This document shows, in pieces, positions 9,583 to 21,907 of a stretch of 64,000 nucleotides of DNA. Position numbers and translations under genes: made by a program. The stretch comes from Sphingomonadales bacterium (GTDB lineage Bacteria > Pseudomonadota > Alphaproteobacteria > Sphingomonadales > Sphingomonadaceae), in NCBI GenBank assembly GCA_028868535.1, contig JAGWUH010000003.1:80929-144928 (forward strand). The letters run 5' to 3'. How positions within the stretch are numbered: the first letter of the stretch is position 1; each line of letters opens with the position of its first letter. The notes under the pieces were generated by a model that ran no database searches, was not told the DNA's origin, and saw only the letters and a program-made list of their open reading frames with translations.

Positions 9583-10481
9583 CAATGGTCCCTTTCGACG
9601 ATGTAGCGGGCCAGCGCGCGCAGCAGGTCCGCCTCCGGGCCGTGCTGGCGCAAGTGATCGACCGCCTGCTCGACCAGCAGCCGCGCCTGTTCGCGTGCGC
9701 GATCGGGGCCGAGCAGCGAGACGAAAGTCTGCTTGTTGGCTTCGGCGTCCTTGCGCAGTGCCTTCCCGGCCTTGTCCTGGTCACCTTCGTGGTCGAGCAG
9801 GTCATCGGCGATCTGGAAAGCGAGGCCGATGTCGCGGGCATAGGCGCGCAAGTGGGTGCGGCCCTCGGGCGCGAGCTTGCCCAGCACCGCGCCCATCTCG
9901 ACGCTGGCGGCGAGCAGGGCGCCAGTCTTCAGCTGCTGGAGGCGGGCGACCATCGGCAGGTCGAAGCCGCCGCCTTCGGCGACGATGTCGATCATCTGCC
10001 CGCCGACCATGCCGTTGGCGCCGGACGCGCAGGCCAGCACCTGCACCAGTTCCGCACGGGCAAACGGATCGCCGATCGTGGCGGGATCGGACAGGACCTC
10101 GAACGCGAAGGCCTGGAAGGCATCGCCGGCGAGGACGGCGGTGGCCTCGTCATAGGCCTTGTGCAGCGTCGGCTTGCTGTGCCGCAGGTCGTCGTCGTCC
10201 ATGCAGGGCAGATCGTCGTGGATCAGCGAATAGACGTGGATCGCCTCGACCGCGGCGCCGCAACGGACGGCGATGTGGCGATCGACGCCGTAAAGCTCCG
10301 CCACCGAAACCAGCAGCAGCGGGCGCAACCGCTTGCCGCCGCCGATCGCGGCGTAGCGCATCGCCTCGTACAGGCGGGCGCGGCTGTCCTGCGGGACCGG
10401 AAGCAGCGCGTCGAACGCGGCGTCGATGTCCTTCTGGATGCGGGCAAGGCCCTCGGCGAGGACGGGTGCGGGCTGGGCCAT
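9582..10481 (-). CDS. ispA: Farnesyl/geranylgeranyl diphosphate synthase (short-chain prenyl synthase)
   Basis: Condenses isopentenyl diphosphate with allylic diphosphates to make farnesyl (C15) diphosphate for quinones, carotenoids and undecaprenol. The 299-residue all-helical enzyme has the first aspartate-rich motif DDLPCMDDDDLRHSKPT, GGKRLRP near residue 48 and the second motif DIGLAFQIADDLLD. ATG start; the longer reading to 10595 runs through xseB. It lies 14 nt after xseB and overlaps coaD by one base. The usual neighbour dxs is not in the window. Chain length of the product is inferred from the family. Confidence 0.95.
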   Translation of the reverse strand: MAQPAPVLAEGLARIQKDIDAAFDALLPVPQDSRARLYEAMRYAAIGGGKRLRPLLLVSVAELYGVDRHIAVRCGAAVEAIHVYSLIHDDLPCMDDDDLRHSKPTLHKAYDEATAVLAGDAFQAFAFEVLSDPATIGDPFARAELVQVLACASGANGMVGGQMIDIVAEGGGFDLPMVARLQQLKTGALLAASVEMGAVLGKLAPEGRTHLRAYARDIGLAFQIADDLLDHEGDQDKAGKALRKDAEANKQTFVSLLGPDRAREQARLLVEQAVDHLRQHGPEADLLRALARYIVERDH

Positions 10482-10495
10482 GGTTTTCCTGCGAT

Positions 10496-10744
10496 TCACG
10501 CTTCGTCGAACGGACGGGTACCGGTGGGTTGGCCATCCGGGCCGGCGATGATCCGCTCGATCCGGGCGCTGGCGGCGTCGAGGCGCGCCTGGCAATGACG
10601 CCGCAGCGCCTCCCCCCGTTCATAGAGCGTGATCGAATCATCCAGCGGCACGTCGCCCGACTCGAGCCGGCGGACGACCTCCTCCAGCGCGCGCAGCGCA
10701 TCCTCGAAGCTCATCGCGGCGATATCGGGGGCGGTTTCGGCCAT
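10496..10744 (-). CDS. xseB: Exodeoxyribonuclease VII small subunit
   Basis: Small helical subunit that coats the XseA catalytic chain of exonuclease VII, a single-strand DNA exonuclease. The 82-residue protein has MSFEDALRALEEVVRRLESGDVPLDDSITLYERGEALRRHCQARL, the full family signature. It directly precedes ispA (14 nt), the classical xseB-ispA order. ATG start at 10744. xseA is not present here. It is divergent from the DUF2177 gene across 83 nt. Confidence 0.94.
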   Translation of the reverse strand: MAETAPDIAAMSFEDALRALEEVVRRLESGDVPLDDSITLYERGEALRRHCQARLDAASARIERIIAGPDGQPTGTRPFDEA

Positions 10745-10827
10745 GGCTGCTGCATTGACGGGGCGCGGGCGCAGGGTCAAGCTTGCAGATCGGTCGGTAC
10801 ACAGCCGCCACGCGGGGAGAACGGTAA

Positions 10828-11223
10828 ATGGCGTTGATCTGGGCCTATGTCGCGGCGTTCGTGAGCTTCGGAGCAATGGATGCGGTGTGGTTGTCGCTGG
10901 CGGTGCCGCGGCTCTATCGGCCGGAACTGGGTGCGATGCTGGCACCGGCGCCGCGCGTGGGCGCGGCCGCGGCGTTCTATGTCGCCTACATCGCCGGCAT
11001 GGTCTGGTTCGCGATAAGGCCGGGTCTGGCGCAAGGACCGGGCGCGGCGGCGCTGAACGGCGCGCTGCTGGGCGCGCTGTGCTATGCCACGTACGACCTG
11101 ACCAACCAGGCGACGCTGGCGCGCTGGTCGCTGCGGGTGACCCTCGCCGACATGGCCTGGGGCGCGATCGCCACCGCCGCCGCCAGCGCGATCGCCTGCG
11201 CGGTAGCGCGACGGTTCGCCTGA
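10828..11223 (+). CDS. DUF2177-family membrane protein
   Basis: A 131-residue integral membrane protein with about four transmembrane helices: residues 3-24, 43-63, 74-95 and 107-127. The motifs [22 protein letters not shown] and [26 protein letters not shown] match the DUF2177 family, whose function is unknown. ATG with GGGGAGA upstream. It sits between divergent xseB and co-oriented purL, 73 nt before purL, and is probably a single-gene transcript. Confidence 0.88.
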   Translation: MALIWAYVAAFVSFGAMDAVWLSLAVPRLYRPELGAMLAPAPRVGAAAAFYVAYIAGMVWFAIRPGLAQGPGAAALNGALLGALCYATYDLTNQATLARWSLRVTLADMAWGAIATAAASAIACAVARRFA

Positions 11224-11296
11224 AACGCGCAATGCCTCGGGGAATTCGGCCGGTTGCCCCTTCCCCCGCAAGGCCCGGTTGTCTAAGGGCGCGCGC

Positions 11297-13456
<2,160 letters not shown>

Positions 13457-13459
13457 GCG

Positions 13460-15355
13460 TCAGGCCGCCAGCAGGCGGCGCGATTCGACGGCGGCGGCGG
13501 GGCGGCCGAACAGGTAGCCCTGCATCCGGCGCAGGCCCAGGGCGCGGGCGGCGACCTGCTCCTCGACCGATTCGATGCCCTCGATCGTGCATTCGAGTCC
13601 GAGCTGCACCGACAGCGCGCGAATCGTGGCGATGATCGCGCGCGCATTCTCGCTGGAGTTGAGGCTGCGCGCGAACGACTGGTCGATCTTGATGTGATCG
13701 AGCGGCAGGTTGTGGACATGGGCCAGCGAGGACTGGCCGGTGCCGAAATCGTCGAGGGCGATGCGGAAGCCTTGCGCGCGCAGGCTGGCGAGATTGGCGG
13801 CGGCGCGCTTGTAATCGCGCACCAGCGCGGTCTCGGTGATCTCGAGGATGATCGCACTGGGCGGTGCGCCCGCCTTGCGGACCAGGCCGCCGATCCATTC
13901 GGCCGTGTCGTCGCGGAGGATGTCGTGCGCCGACAGGTTGATCGACAGCGTGCAGCCCCATTGCCAGGCGGGGAACTCGTTCAGCGCCTTTTCCAGGACG
14001 ACGTGGGTGACTTCGCTGATGCGGCCGGTGCTTTCGGCGAGGCTGATGAACGCGGCCGGCGACAGCAGCCGGCGGCCATCGGGCGACCAGCGCACCAGCG
14101 CCTCGAACGACACCGGCCGCCCGGTGTCGCTGTCGACGATCGGCTGGAACACCACCGCCAGCTGCTCGCGCAGGTCGGCGGTGGTGAAGACGCGGGTCAT
14201 CACCTGGCGTTCGAGCAAGGTGCGCTCGTCGTCCTCGCCAAACGCGACGACGGCGCCATTGCGCAGGTCCTTGGCCTTGTAGAGCGCGGTGTCGGCGCGT
14301 TCGAGGCAGGCGCTGATCGACTGCCCCTGGCAGCGGTAATAGCCGATCGAGGCGTGGAGATTGAGGCTGAGATCGCCGAGCCGGATCGGCCGGGCGATCG
14401 CGTGCGCGAGCATGGCCAGTTCCGCATGGACGCGGGCGTCGTCGAGGCCGCCGCGCAGGATCACCGCGAACTCGTCGCCGCCCATGCGTCCGCACGCCTC
14501 GATGTGGGGCGTGCGGGCGATGCGCTCGGCGATGGTGGTGAGCACGGCGTCGCCGGCGATGTGGCCGAAGGTGTCGTTGATGTGCTTGAAGCCGTCGAGA
14601 TCGATCAGGGCGAGCCACGGACGCACGCCGTCGGCCGCGCCCAGGCCCTTTTCCAGCAGGACGAGAATGCGGCCCCGGTTCCAGGCGCCGGTCAGCGGAT
14701 CGCGGATCGAGCGCTGGCGCCAGGCCTCGGCCATGTCCTCGATGCTGTGCTTGTGGCGCGAAAGTTCCAGGCGCGAGCGTTCGAGCCGCACGAAGTCCCG
14801 GTGATAGGCGGTGGTGATCAGCAGCAGCAGCACGGTGATGATGGTCTGGACCGCGACGACGACGACGCGGTTCGGGTTGTCGTGCATCAGGAAGACAATG
14901 TTCGCCGGCGTCATCACCGCCGTCGCCATGATGACCGCGGTGCGCGGGCTTTGCCCGAGGCTGAGGATGCCGGCGAAGCAGGTGATCGCGGTGATGTACT
15001 GGATCACGTCCTGCTCGGGATCGCCACCGTAGGAGTAGAGCATCAGCGCCCAGGCGACGAAGCCGGACGAGATCATCAGGCATCGTTGCGGCAGGCGCTG
15101 GAGATCGTGCACGATCATCGCCGAGGTGCGCCGCCGCACGGCCGCGGGGCGCCAGTGCCAGGCCCGGAGCGCGGTGAAGAACACCAGCACGGTCGGAAGA
15201 ACGACCGACAGAAACGGCGGCGCGGTGCGGTGGAAGCTCCACACCAGCAGCAGCGCATTGAAGATGACCACGCAGTAGATCAGCGGCAGCCGGTGCGACA
15301 GGTGCTGGCCATAAGCGCGGACATAGGCCTCGCTGTGCCACTTCTCCCGCAGCAT
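13460..15355 (-). CDS. Membrane GGDEF-EAL protein (cyclic-di-GMP turnover)
   Basis: A 631-residue protein predicted to make and/or degrade c-di-GMP. An N-terminal membrane region with about five to six helices (residues 20-190) is followed by a short coil (RLERSRLELSRHKHSIEDM), a GGDEF domain with intact GGDEF and DLDGFKHINDTFGH, and an EAL domain with intact EALVRW, LEITETALV, DDFGTGQSSLAHVH, KIDQSF and the final GYLFGRP. Both catalytic signatures are complete. The RxxD inhibitory site expected just before GGDEF is not seen. The ATG at 15355 is preferred; a TTG at 15520 would add a low-complexity basic stretch. It is convergent with purL. Confidence 0.92.
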   Translation of the reverse strand: MLREKWHSEAYVRAYGQHLSHRLPLIYCVVIFNALLLVWSFHRTAPPFLSVVLPTVLVFFTALRAWHWRPAAVRRRTSAMIVHDLQRLPQRCLMISSGFVAWALMLYSYGGDPEQDVIQYITAITCFAGILSLGQSPRTAVIMATAVMTPANIVFLMHDNPNRVVVVAVQTIITVLLLLITTAYHRDFVRLERSRLELSRHKHSIEDMAEAWRQRSIRDPLTGAWNRGRILVLLEKGLGAADGVRPWLALIDLDGFKHINDTFGHIAGDAVLTTIAERIARTPHIEACGRMGGDEFAVILRGGLDDARVHAELAMLAHAIARPIRLGDLSLNLHASIGYYRCQGQSISACLERADTALYKAKDLRNGAVVAFGEDDERTLLERQVMTRVFTTADLREQLAVVFQPIVDSDTGRPVSFEALVRWSPDGRRLLSPAAFISLAESTGRISEVTHVVLEKALNEFPAWQWGCTLSINLSAHDILRDDTAEWIGGLVRKAGAPPSAIILEITETALVRDYKRAAANLASLRAQGFRIALDDFGTGQSSLAHVHNLPLDHIKIDQSFARSLNSSENARAIIATIRALSVQLGLECTIEGIESVEEQVAARALGLRRMQGYLFGRPAAAVESRRLLAA

Positions 15356-15578
15356 GGCGCGGACCACAAGGCTGGCGCGGCGCCAGGCACGCCCGGGCCA
15401 GTCGCTGCGGCGCCCCGCGCGCGCGTTTCGGGCAAGGCCGGCGGCTGCCGGTCCGGGTACGGACGCCTGTTTCACGAAATTCGTGGTAAAGGACAGGTGT
15501 ATATGTTTCGGTTCGGCCAACCTAGGGAATGGCCGGGGTCCGGCGGCAAGCTCGCGGTGAAGTTTGGACGGCGTGTCG

Positions 15579-16460
15579 TCAGTTCACCCAGTCGCGGGCC
15601 GGGATGCCCAGCAGGTGGAGCACCGCGGTGAGATCGCCGCGATCGACCCAGCCATTGGCAGCGGCGCGGGCCTTGGGCTTGGCGTGATAGGCGACGCCGT
15701 AACTGGCGGCCGCGATCATCGGGATGTCGTTGGCGCCGTCGCCGGTGGCGAGGCTGCGGGCGTGGGTGCCGATCGCCGCCGCTTCCTCGATCAGCGTGGC
15801 GAGCTTGGTGGAGCTGTCGCAGATCGGCCCGACGAGGCCGCCGGTAAGCGCGCCGTCGGCGACTTCGAGGCGGTTGGCGACGACATGCTCGAAACCGAGC
15901 ATGTCCGCTACCGGATCGGCGAACTGGTGGAAGCCGCCGGTGACCAGGACCGTGCGGCAACCATGGGCCTTGAGCGTTGCGACCAGCGTCGCGGCGCCGG
16001 CCATCGGCGCGATGCGTTCGTCGAGGCAGCGGGTTATCGCGGTCTCGGACAGGCCCTTGAGCAGCAGCACGCGTTCCCGCAGCGCGCTGGCGAAATCCAG
16101 CTCGCCCTGCATCGCGCGTTCGGTGATGGCGGCGATCTGCGGCTTCAGGTTGGCGAAGTCGGCGAGCTCGTCGATGCATTCCTGGCCGATCATCGTGGAG
16201 TCCATGTCCGAGATGAACAGGTGCGGGATCACCGGCGGATGATCGGCGATCAGCACGTCGCTGGGGGCGAAGTGGCGATCGAGCACGGCGCGGACGGCCT
16301 CCTCCCCCGCATCCGGCAGGTCCAGTTCCATGACCGGCGCCCCCGACTGCAGCATCGCGGCGCCGGCCACGCGCACGCCCTGCGCCTCGAGATCGGCGAT
16401 CGCTGCGTCGACGGTTGCGGACAAATGGGCGGCATCTGCTATCAGCCGGACGATGAGCAC
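15579..16460 (-). CDS. serB: Phosphoserine phosphatase
   Basis: HAD-superfamily enzyme for the last step of serine synthesis. The 293 residues have an N-terminal ACT-like domain (about 1-75) and a catalytic domain with the nucleophile motif DMDSTMIGQECIDEL, LVTGGFHQFA, and GDGANDIPMIAAASYGVAYHAKP. GTG start at 16460, chosen because AGGAGAA lies 6 nt upstream and no ATG fits. That ribosome binding site is inside the coding sequence of the divergent miaA gene; the two start regions overlap by 8 bp. Confidence 0.96.
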   Translation of the reverse strand: MLIVRLIADAAHLSATVDAAIADLEAQGVRVAGAAMLQSGAPVMELDLPDAGEEAVRAVLDRHFAPSDVLIADHPPVIPHLFISDMDSTMIGQECIDELADFANLKPQIAAITERAMQGELDFASALRERVLLLKGLSETAITRCLDERIAPMAGAATLVATLKAHGCRTVLVTGGFHQFADPVADMLGFEHVVANRLEVADGALTGGLVGPICDSSTKLATLIEEAAAIGTHARSLATGDGANDIPMIAAASYGVAYHAKPKARAAANGWVDRGDLTAVLHLLGIPARDWVN

Positions 16461-17430
16461 CGATAATTCTCCTGAGAGCCGAGACCCGGTGGCCCGGCCG
16501 CCGGTGGCGCTCATTGCAGGGCCAACCGCGAGCGGCAAGAGCGATTGTGCGGTGCGACTGGCGCAGGCGATCGTTGCGGCCGGGCGCGAGGCGGTAGTGA
16601 TCAACGCCGACAGCGCCCAGGTCTATGCCGACTTGCGGGTGCTGAGCGCACGGCCGTCTGATGCGGAGATGGCCGGGGTGCCTCACCGCCTGTTCGGGGC
16701 ATGGGACGGGGCGAGCGCGTGCTCGGCGGCCGACTGGGCCCTGGCGGCAGCGAAGTTGGTTGCGGAAACGCACGCGCAGGGCGGGGTGCCCATCCTGGTG
16801 GGCGGGACCGGGCTATATTTGCGAACGCTGCTCGACGGGATCGCACCGGTGCCGGCGATCGACGCCGCGGTGCGCGCCCGCGTACGCGGCATGGCGGTGG
16901 CGGACGCCCATGCGGCATTGGTCGTCGCCGATCCCGATCGGGCGGCGGCGCTCGCGCCGGCGGATGCGGCGCGGGTGCAGCGGGCACTGGAGGTGGCATG
17001 GTCGACCGGGCGAACGCTGGGGGCCTGGCAGGCCCGGCGCGAGGGCGGGATCGGCGATGCCGTGGACCTGAATTCGCTGGTGCTGCTGCCCGAGCGAGGC
17101 TGGCTCTACGAGCGGTGCGACCGACGGTTTTCGACGATGCTGGAACACGGCGCCATCGACGAGGTGGCGGCCCTGCTGGCGCGCGGACTGGATGCCAACC
17201 TGCCGGTAATGCGGGCGATCGGGGTGCCGCAGATTGCCGGTTTCCTGCGCGGGGAATGGGGTCGGGACGAGGCGCTCCGGCAAGGCGCGCAGGCGACGCG
17301 AAACTACGCCAAGCGGCAGTACACCTGGTTTCGCCACCAGCCCCCGGCCGGGTGGGGCCGCTTGGAGGAACGTTATTTCGATCCTGAGGTTCACTTCGCA
17401 ACTTTATTACGAGATTTGCGATTGACATGA
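16453..17430 (+). CDS. miaA: tRNA dimethylallyltransferase
   Basis: Prenylates A37 of UNN-reading tRNAs. The 325 residues show the P-loop GPTASGKSDCAVRLAQ, the substrate loop NADSAQVYADLRVLSARP, VGGTGLYLRTLLDGIAPVP and the C-terminal QATRNYAKRQYTWFRHQ. ATG at 16453 overlaps the divergent serB start by 8 bp; a GTG at 16489 is a second candidate, and it would remove the overlap. The stop codon (17428-17430) lies just downstream of the -35 element of the ilvB promoter. Identification is secure; the start is not. Confidence 0.95.
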   Translation: MSTDNSPESRDPVARPPVALIAGPTASGKSDCAVRLAQAIVAAGREAVVINADSAQVYADLRVLSARPSDAEMAGVPHRLFGAWDGASACSAADWALAAAKLVAETHAQGGVPILVGGTGLYLRTLLDGIAPVPAIDAAVRARVRGMAVADAHAALVVADPDRAAALAPADAARVQRALEVAWSTGRTLGAWQARREGGIGDAVDLNSLVLLPERGWLYERCDRRFSTMLEHGAIDEVAALLARGLDANLPVMRAIGVPQIAGFLRGEWGRDEALRQGAQATRNYAKRQYTWFRHQPPAGWGRLEERYFDPEVHFATLLRDLRLT

Positions 17431-17450
17431 TATTTCGTTTCCGCTAGCGC
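17422..17450 (+). promoter_or_regulatory. Predicted promoter of the ilvB-ilvH operon
   Basis: TTGACA (17422-17427), 17-bp spacer, TAGCGC (17445-17450). The -35 box lies inside the last codons of miaA. Predicted transcription start is about 17457, leaving a leader of about 160 nt. Confidence 0.55.
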
Positions 17451-17618
17451 GCGCCACGAACCTGCCGAGGCAGGTCTTGCGCGAGATGGAGAGGGAGACC
17501 CGGTGCAGCGTCCCTGTGCCGGGTCGCTGCTTTCAGGGCCGAGGTGCCCCGGGGCAGCCCCCTCCCCGCGCGGGACCGCGTCGATTCCCCGCCGGTTCGC
17601 AGAAGAAGGACACATCCC
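17451..17618 (+). promoter_or_regulatory. Structured ilvB leader region with competing stems
   Basis: Between the predicted promoter and ilvB the RNA could fold in alternative ways. ACCCGG (17498-17503) pairs with CCGGGT (17519-17524), and GCAGCG (17505-17510) pairs with CGCTGC (17525-17530); the two are interleaved and cannot easily coexist. CCCTG (17512-17516) can also pair with CAGGG (17534-17538). I find no short ORF rich in Ile, Leu or Val codons here, so a classical leader peptide is not supported. Confidence 0.35.
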
Positions 17619-19361
17619 GTGAGTCAGGAACGCAGCGGCGCCGAAATCCTCGTCGAGACCCTGGTCCGGCAGGGCGTCGAATTCGTGTTCGGCTATCCGG
17701 GCGGCGCGGTGCTGCCGATCTACGACGCGCTGTTCGAGCACCCGCAGATCCGCCACATCCTCGTCCGCCACGAGGCCGGCGCCGCGCACATGGCCGAAGG
17801 CTATGCGCGATCGACCGGGAAACCCGGAGTCGTGCTCGTCACCTCGGGTCCCGGTGCGACCAACGCCGTCACCGGGATTGCCGACGCGTTCATGGATTCG
17901 ATCCCGCTGGTGGTCATCACCGGCCAGGTGCCGACCGGGCTGATCGGCTCGGACGCGTTCCAGGAAGCCGACACCGTCGGCATCAGCCGCCACTGCACCA
18001 AGCACAACTACCTGGTGAAGGACCCGGCCGAGCTGGCGGCGACGATCGACGAGGCGTTCCAGATCGCCACCGAAGGCCGTCCCGGCCCGGTGTTGATCGA
18101 CATCCCCAAGGATGTGCAGATCGCCAGCGCGGTCTGGCACGAAAGCGGGCCGCAGCGCCGCAACCGCTACAATCCGCAAACCCAGGGCGCCCCCGACGAG
18201 ATCGCGCGCGCGGTCGAACTGCTGGCGAAGGCGCAGGCGCCGGTGTTCTACACCGGCGGTGGCGTGATCAACTCGGGCCCGCGCGCGACCGAGCTGCTGC
18301 GCAAGCTGCAGGCACTGACCGGTGCGCCGGTGACATCGACACTGATGGGTCTCGGCGCGTTCCCCGCGGACAGCGACGACTGGCTGGGCATGTTGGGCAT
18401 GCACGGCACCTACGAGGCGAACTGGGCGATGAACCAGGCCGACCTGATCGTCTGCGTCGGCGCCCGCTTCGACGACCGTGTGACCGGTCGGCTCGACGCA
18501 TTCGCGCCGCATTCGACGAAGATCCACATCGACATCGACCGTTCGTCGATCAACAAGACCGTGCCGGTGGACCTGCCCATCATCGGCGATTGCGCGACCG
18601 TGCTCGAGCAGATGATCGCCGTCTGGGGCGACCGCAAGCCCAACGACCTGTCGCGCTGGAAGGCGCGTATCGTGGAGTGGAAGGCGCGGCAGGGCCTGGC
18701 CTACCCGCGCCATGCGACGAAGATCATGCCGCAGCTCGCGGTCGAGCGGCTCTACGCCCTGACCAAGAGCCGCAACCCGATCATCTCGACCGAGGTCGGC
18801 CAGCACCAGATGTGGGCGGCGCAGTACTTCCCGTTCTTCCAGCCCAACCGCTGGCTGACCAGCGGCGGGCTCGGCACGATGGGCTATGGGCTGCCCGCCG
18901 CGATCGGCGCGCAGCTCGGCAACCCCGACGACCTTGTCATCGATATCGCCGGCGATGCCTCGATCCAGATGAACATCCAGGAACTGGGCACGGCGAGCCA
19001 GTACCGGCTGCCGGTCAAGGTGTTCATCCTCAACAACGAGTGGATGGGCATGGTGCGCCAGTGGCAGGAGCTGACGTACGAGAGCCGTTATTCGAACTCG
19101 TATTCCGACAGCCTGCCCGATTTCGTCAAGCTTGCCGAGGCCTATGGCTGGAAAGGCATCCGCATCGAGGACGAGAGCCAGCTCGACGCCGGCATCCAGG
19201 CGATGATCGACTATCCCGGACCGGTGATCGTCGATTGCTGTGTCCACAACGAGGCGAACTGCTTCCCGATGATCCCGTCGGGCGCCGCGCACACCGACAT
19301 GATCCTCTACGGCGATACCGTGGCCGGTACGATGGACGACGAAGCAAAGGCACTCGTGTGA
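17619..19361 (+). CDS. ilvB: Acetolactate synthase large (catalytic) subunit
   Basis: ThDP-dependent first common step of valine, leucine and isoleucine synthesis. The 580 residues contain the ThDP glutamate region [20 protein letters not shown], the FAD-like central domain ([13 protein letters not shown]) and the ThDP pyrophosphate motif [29 protein letters not shown] with the GDG-like start reading GDA. GTG start at 17619 with GAAGAAGGA 8 nt upstream. ilvH follows after 23 nt. It could be named ilvI in other nomenclatures. Identification is secure. Confidence 0.97.
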   Translation: MSQERSGAEILVETLVRQGVEFVFGYPGGAVLPIYDALFEHPQIRHILVRHEAGAAHMAEGYARSTGKPGVVLVTSGPGATNAVTGIADAFMDSIPLVVITGQVPTGLIGSDAFQEADTVGISRHCTKHNYLVKDPAELAATIDEAFQIATEGRPGPVLIDIPKDVQIASAVWHESGPQRRNRYNPQTQGAPDEIARAVELLAKAQAPVFYTGGGVINSGPRATELLRKLQALTGAPVTSTLMGLGAFPADSDDWLGMLGMHGTYEANWAMNQADLIVCVGARFDDRVTGRLDAFAPHSTKIHIDIDRSSINKTVPVDLPIIGDCATVLEQMIAVWGDRKPNDLSRWKARIVEWKARQGLAYPRHATKIMPQLAVERLYALTKSRNPIISTEVGQHQMWAAQYFPFFQPNRWLTSGGLGTMGYGLPAAIGAQLGNPDDLVIDIAGDASIQMNIQELGTASQYRLPVKVFILNNEWMGMVRQWQELTYESRYSNSYSDSLPDFVKLAEAYGWKGIRIEDESQLDAGIQAMIDYPGPVIVDCCVHNEANCFPMIPSGAAHTDMILYGDTVAGTMDDEAKALV

Positions 19362-19384
19362 GAGCGACCAGAGGAGACCTTCCC

Positions 19385-19900
19385 GTGAAGATCAAGCACG
19401 AGGCCGAGGAGCGCCACGTCCTCACCGTCACCGTCGACAACGAGGCGGGCATCCTGGCGAAGATCGCCGGCCTGTTCACCGCGCGCGGATACAACATCGA
19501 CAGCCTGACCGTGGCCGACATCACCGAGAACCACGCGGTGAGCCGGATTACCATCGTCACCCATGGGCCGCCGGCGCAGATCGACCAGATCCAGGCCCAG
19601 CTCAACCGGCTGGTGCCGGTCCACAAGGTCGTCGACCTCACCGAGGTCGGCCCCTACGTCGAGCGCGAACTGGCGCTGATCAAGGTGGCCGGCAAGGGCG
19701 AGATCCGGGTCGAGGCGTTGCGCATTGCCGACCTGTTCCGCGCCAAGGTGGTCGACACCACCACGGCGAGCTTCGTGTTCGAACTGACCGGGGCGCCGGA
19801 CAAGATCGACAGCTTCGTCGCATTGATGCGCGAACTGGGGCTGGTCGAGGTCGGTCGGACCGGCGTGGTCGGCATGGTCCGCGGGCCGGAGGCCGCCTGA
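19385..19900 (+). CDS. ilvH: Acetolactate synthase small (regulatory) subunit
   Basis: Valine-binding regulatory partner of IlvB. The 171-residue protein has an N-terminal ACT domain (VTVDNEAGILAKIAGLFTARGYNIDSLTV) and the C-terminal ACT-like domain (VVDTTTASFVFELTGAPDKIDSFVALMRELGLVEVGRTGVVGM). GTG start with GAGGAGA about 9 nt upstream, 23 nt after ilvB. ilvC follows after about 98 nt and has its own predicted promoter. Confidence 0.97.
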   Translation: MKIKHEAEERHVLTVTVDNEAGILAKIAGLFTARGYNIDSLTVADITENHAVSRITIVTHGPPAQIDQIQAQLNRLVPVHKVVDLTEVGPYVERELALIKVAGKGEIRVEALRIADLFRAKVVDTTTASFVFELTGAPDKIDSFVALMRELGLVEVGRTGVVGMVRGPEAA

Positions 19901-19913
19901 CAGAATCACCATT

Positions 19914-21018
<1,105 letters not shown>

Positions 21019-21040
21019 ACCACCCGCGCGATGAAATCAG

Positions 21041-21073
21041 AGGGGGCGGTGCCGCGAGGTGCCGCCCCCTTTG
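21041..21073 (+). terminator. Intrinsic terminator after ilvC
   Basis: Nine-base stem AGGGGGCGG / CCGCCCCCT with a 12-nt loop that can pair further, followed by TTTG. It lies 22 nt after the ilvC stop. Confidence 0.8.
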
Positions 21074-21265
21074 CGTGCGGGCTTGCGAGATTACGTACGG
21101 ATATCACAGCTACTCATTGATCCGCGTCGTTTTGTTCCGTCAAATCTGCCCGGATGCCCCTCCCCTTAGCACCCACGCTCCACAAGGCGTTGCCGCTGGT
21201 CGCGGCAACATTGAACCTACGAGGTCTGATGGCGGTCAAGATCGACGAGCGATCTTGACTGGACT
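21074..21265. other. Non-coding gap with two perfect hairpins; possible small RNA
   Basis: A relatively AT-rich gap between convergent genes. It contains two perfect inverted repeats: GTTGCCGC / GCGGCAAC (21189-21196 and 21202-21209, 5-nt loop) and GTCAAGATCG / CGATCTTGAC (21235-21244 and 21250-21259, 5-nt loop), the second followed by TGGACTTT. A promoter-like TTGATC, N17, TCAAAT lies upstream near 21118. No convincing ORF. It could be a small plus-strand RNA or the 3' structure of the minus-strand cassette. Confidence 0.35.
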
Positions 21266-21907
21266 TTAGCCGTCGTGAAACCCGTTCTTGCCGGGCTCGA
21301 ACGGCACCCGCAACGAGTTCACCTGATACGCGGTCAGCACGTAATGCCCGACCAGCATCGGCATTTCCTGGAGCGCCTTGTCGCTCCAGCTTTCGGCAAG
21401 CTTGTTCCAGGTCTCGCCCGAGATGCAGTAGTCGCAGACCAGTTCCTCGGTGGCGCGCAGCACCGCGCGGTCGTGCTCGCTCCAGCCATCAGCCGACGAA
21501 CCGTTCTTGATCCGCTCGATCTCCTCGCCGGTCAGCCCGAAGCGCTTGCCGATCACCACGTGCTCGCACCATTCAAACGGGGTGCGGGTCAGCCAGGCGA
21601 CGCGCATGATCACCAGTTCGCGATCGTGCGCGGGGATGTCGCTCTTGCCCGCGACCTCGATGCCCAGGTCCATGTGAGCCTTGAACAGGCCGGGGTGGTG
21701 GAGCTGGATCAGGCTGATGTCCGGAATCTTGCGGTCGAGCGGGATGTGGAACATTTCGCGCACGCCGCGTAACTGGGCGGCGGCTTCCTCGCTCATCTCC
21801 GCCTCGGTCAGCGGAGCGTAGCGCGGGCCGTCGCCGAGGACCTGGCGATGGCGGGCGTCGATGTCGAAATCGACGCGGCCGGTGATGATTTCGCCTGGCT
21901 TGGTCAC
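21266..21907 (-). CDS. Carboxymuconolactone decarboxylase-family protein
   Basis: A 213-residue all-helical protein of the AhpD/CMD superfamily. The core reads MDLGIEVAGKSDIPAHDRELVIMRVAWLTRTPFEWCEHVVIGKRFGLTGEEIERI, the family segment with a CEH motif in place of the CxxC of peroxidase-type AhpD. This argues for a decarboxylase or ring-cleavage role over thiol peroxidase activity, though that is inference. GTG start overlapping the SDR stop by 4 nt (GTGA), so translation is coupled. It is the last gene of the minus-strand cassette. Substrate unknown. Confidence 0.85.
   Translation of the reverse strand: MTKPGEIITGRVDFDIDARHRQVLGDGPRYAPLTEAEMSEEAAAQLRGVREMFHIPLDRKIPDISLIQLHHPGLFKAHMDLGIEVAGKSDIPAHDRELVIMRVAWLTRTPFEWCEHVVIGKRFGLTGEEIERIKNGSSADGWSEHDRAVLRATEELVCDYCISGETWNKLAESWSDKALQEMPMLVGHYVLTAYQVNSLRVPFEPGKNGFHDG

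Noticed and set aside
17451..17618. Ile/Leu/Val leader peptide upstream of ilvB
   Set aside because: Short ORFs in this leader are not enriched in branched-chain codons.
17391..19292. A 633-codon minus-strand open frame antisense to ilvB
   Set aside because: Third-position GC bias creates long open antisense frames in this genome. The composition is low complexity and ilvB is certain.
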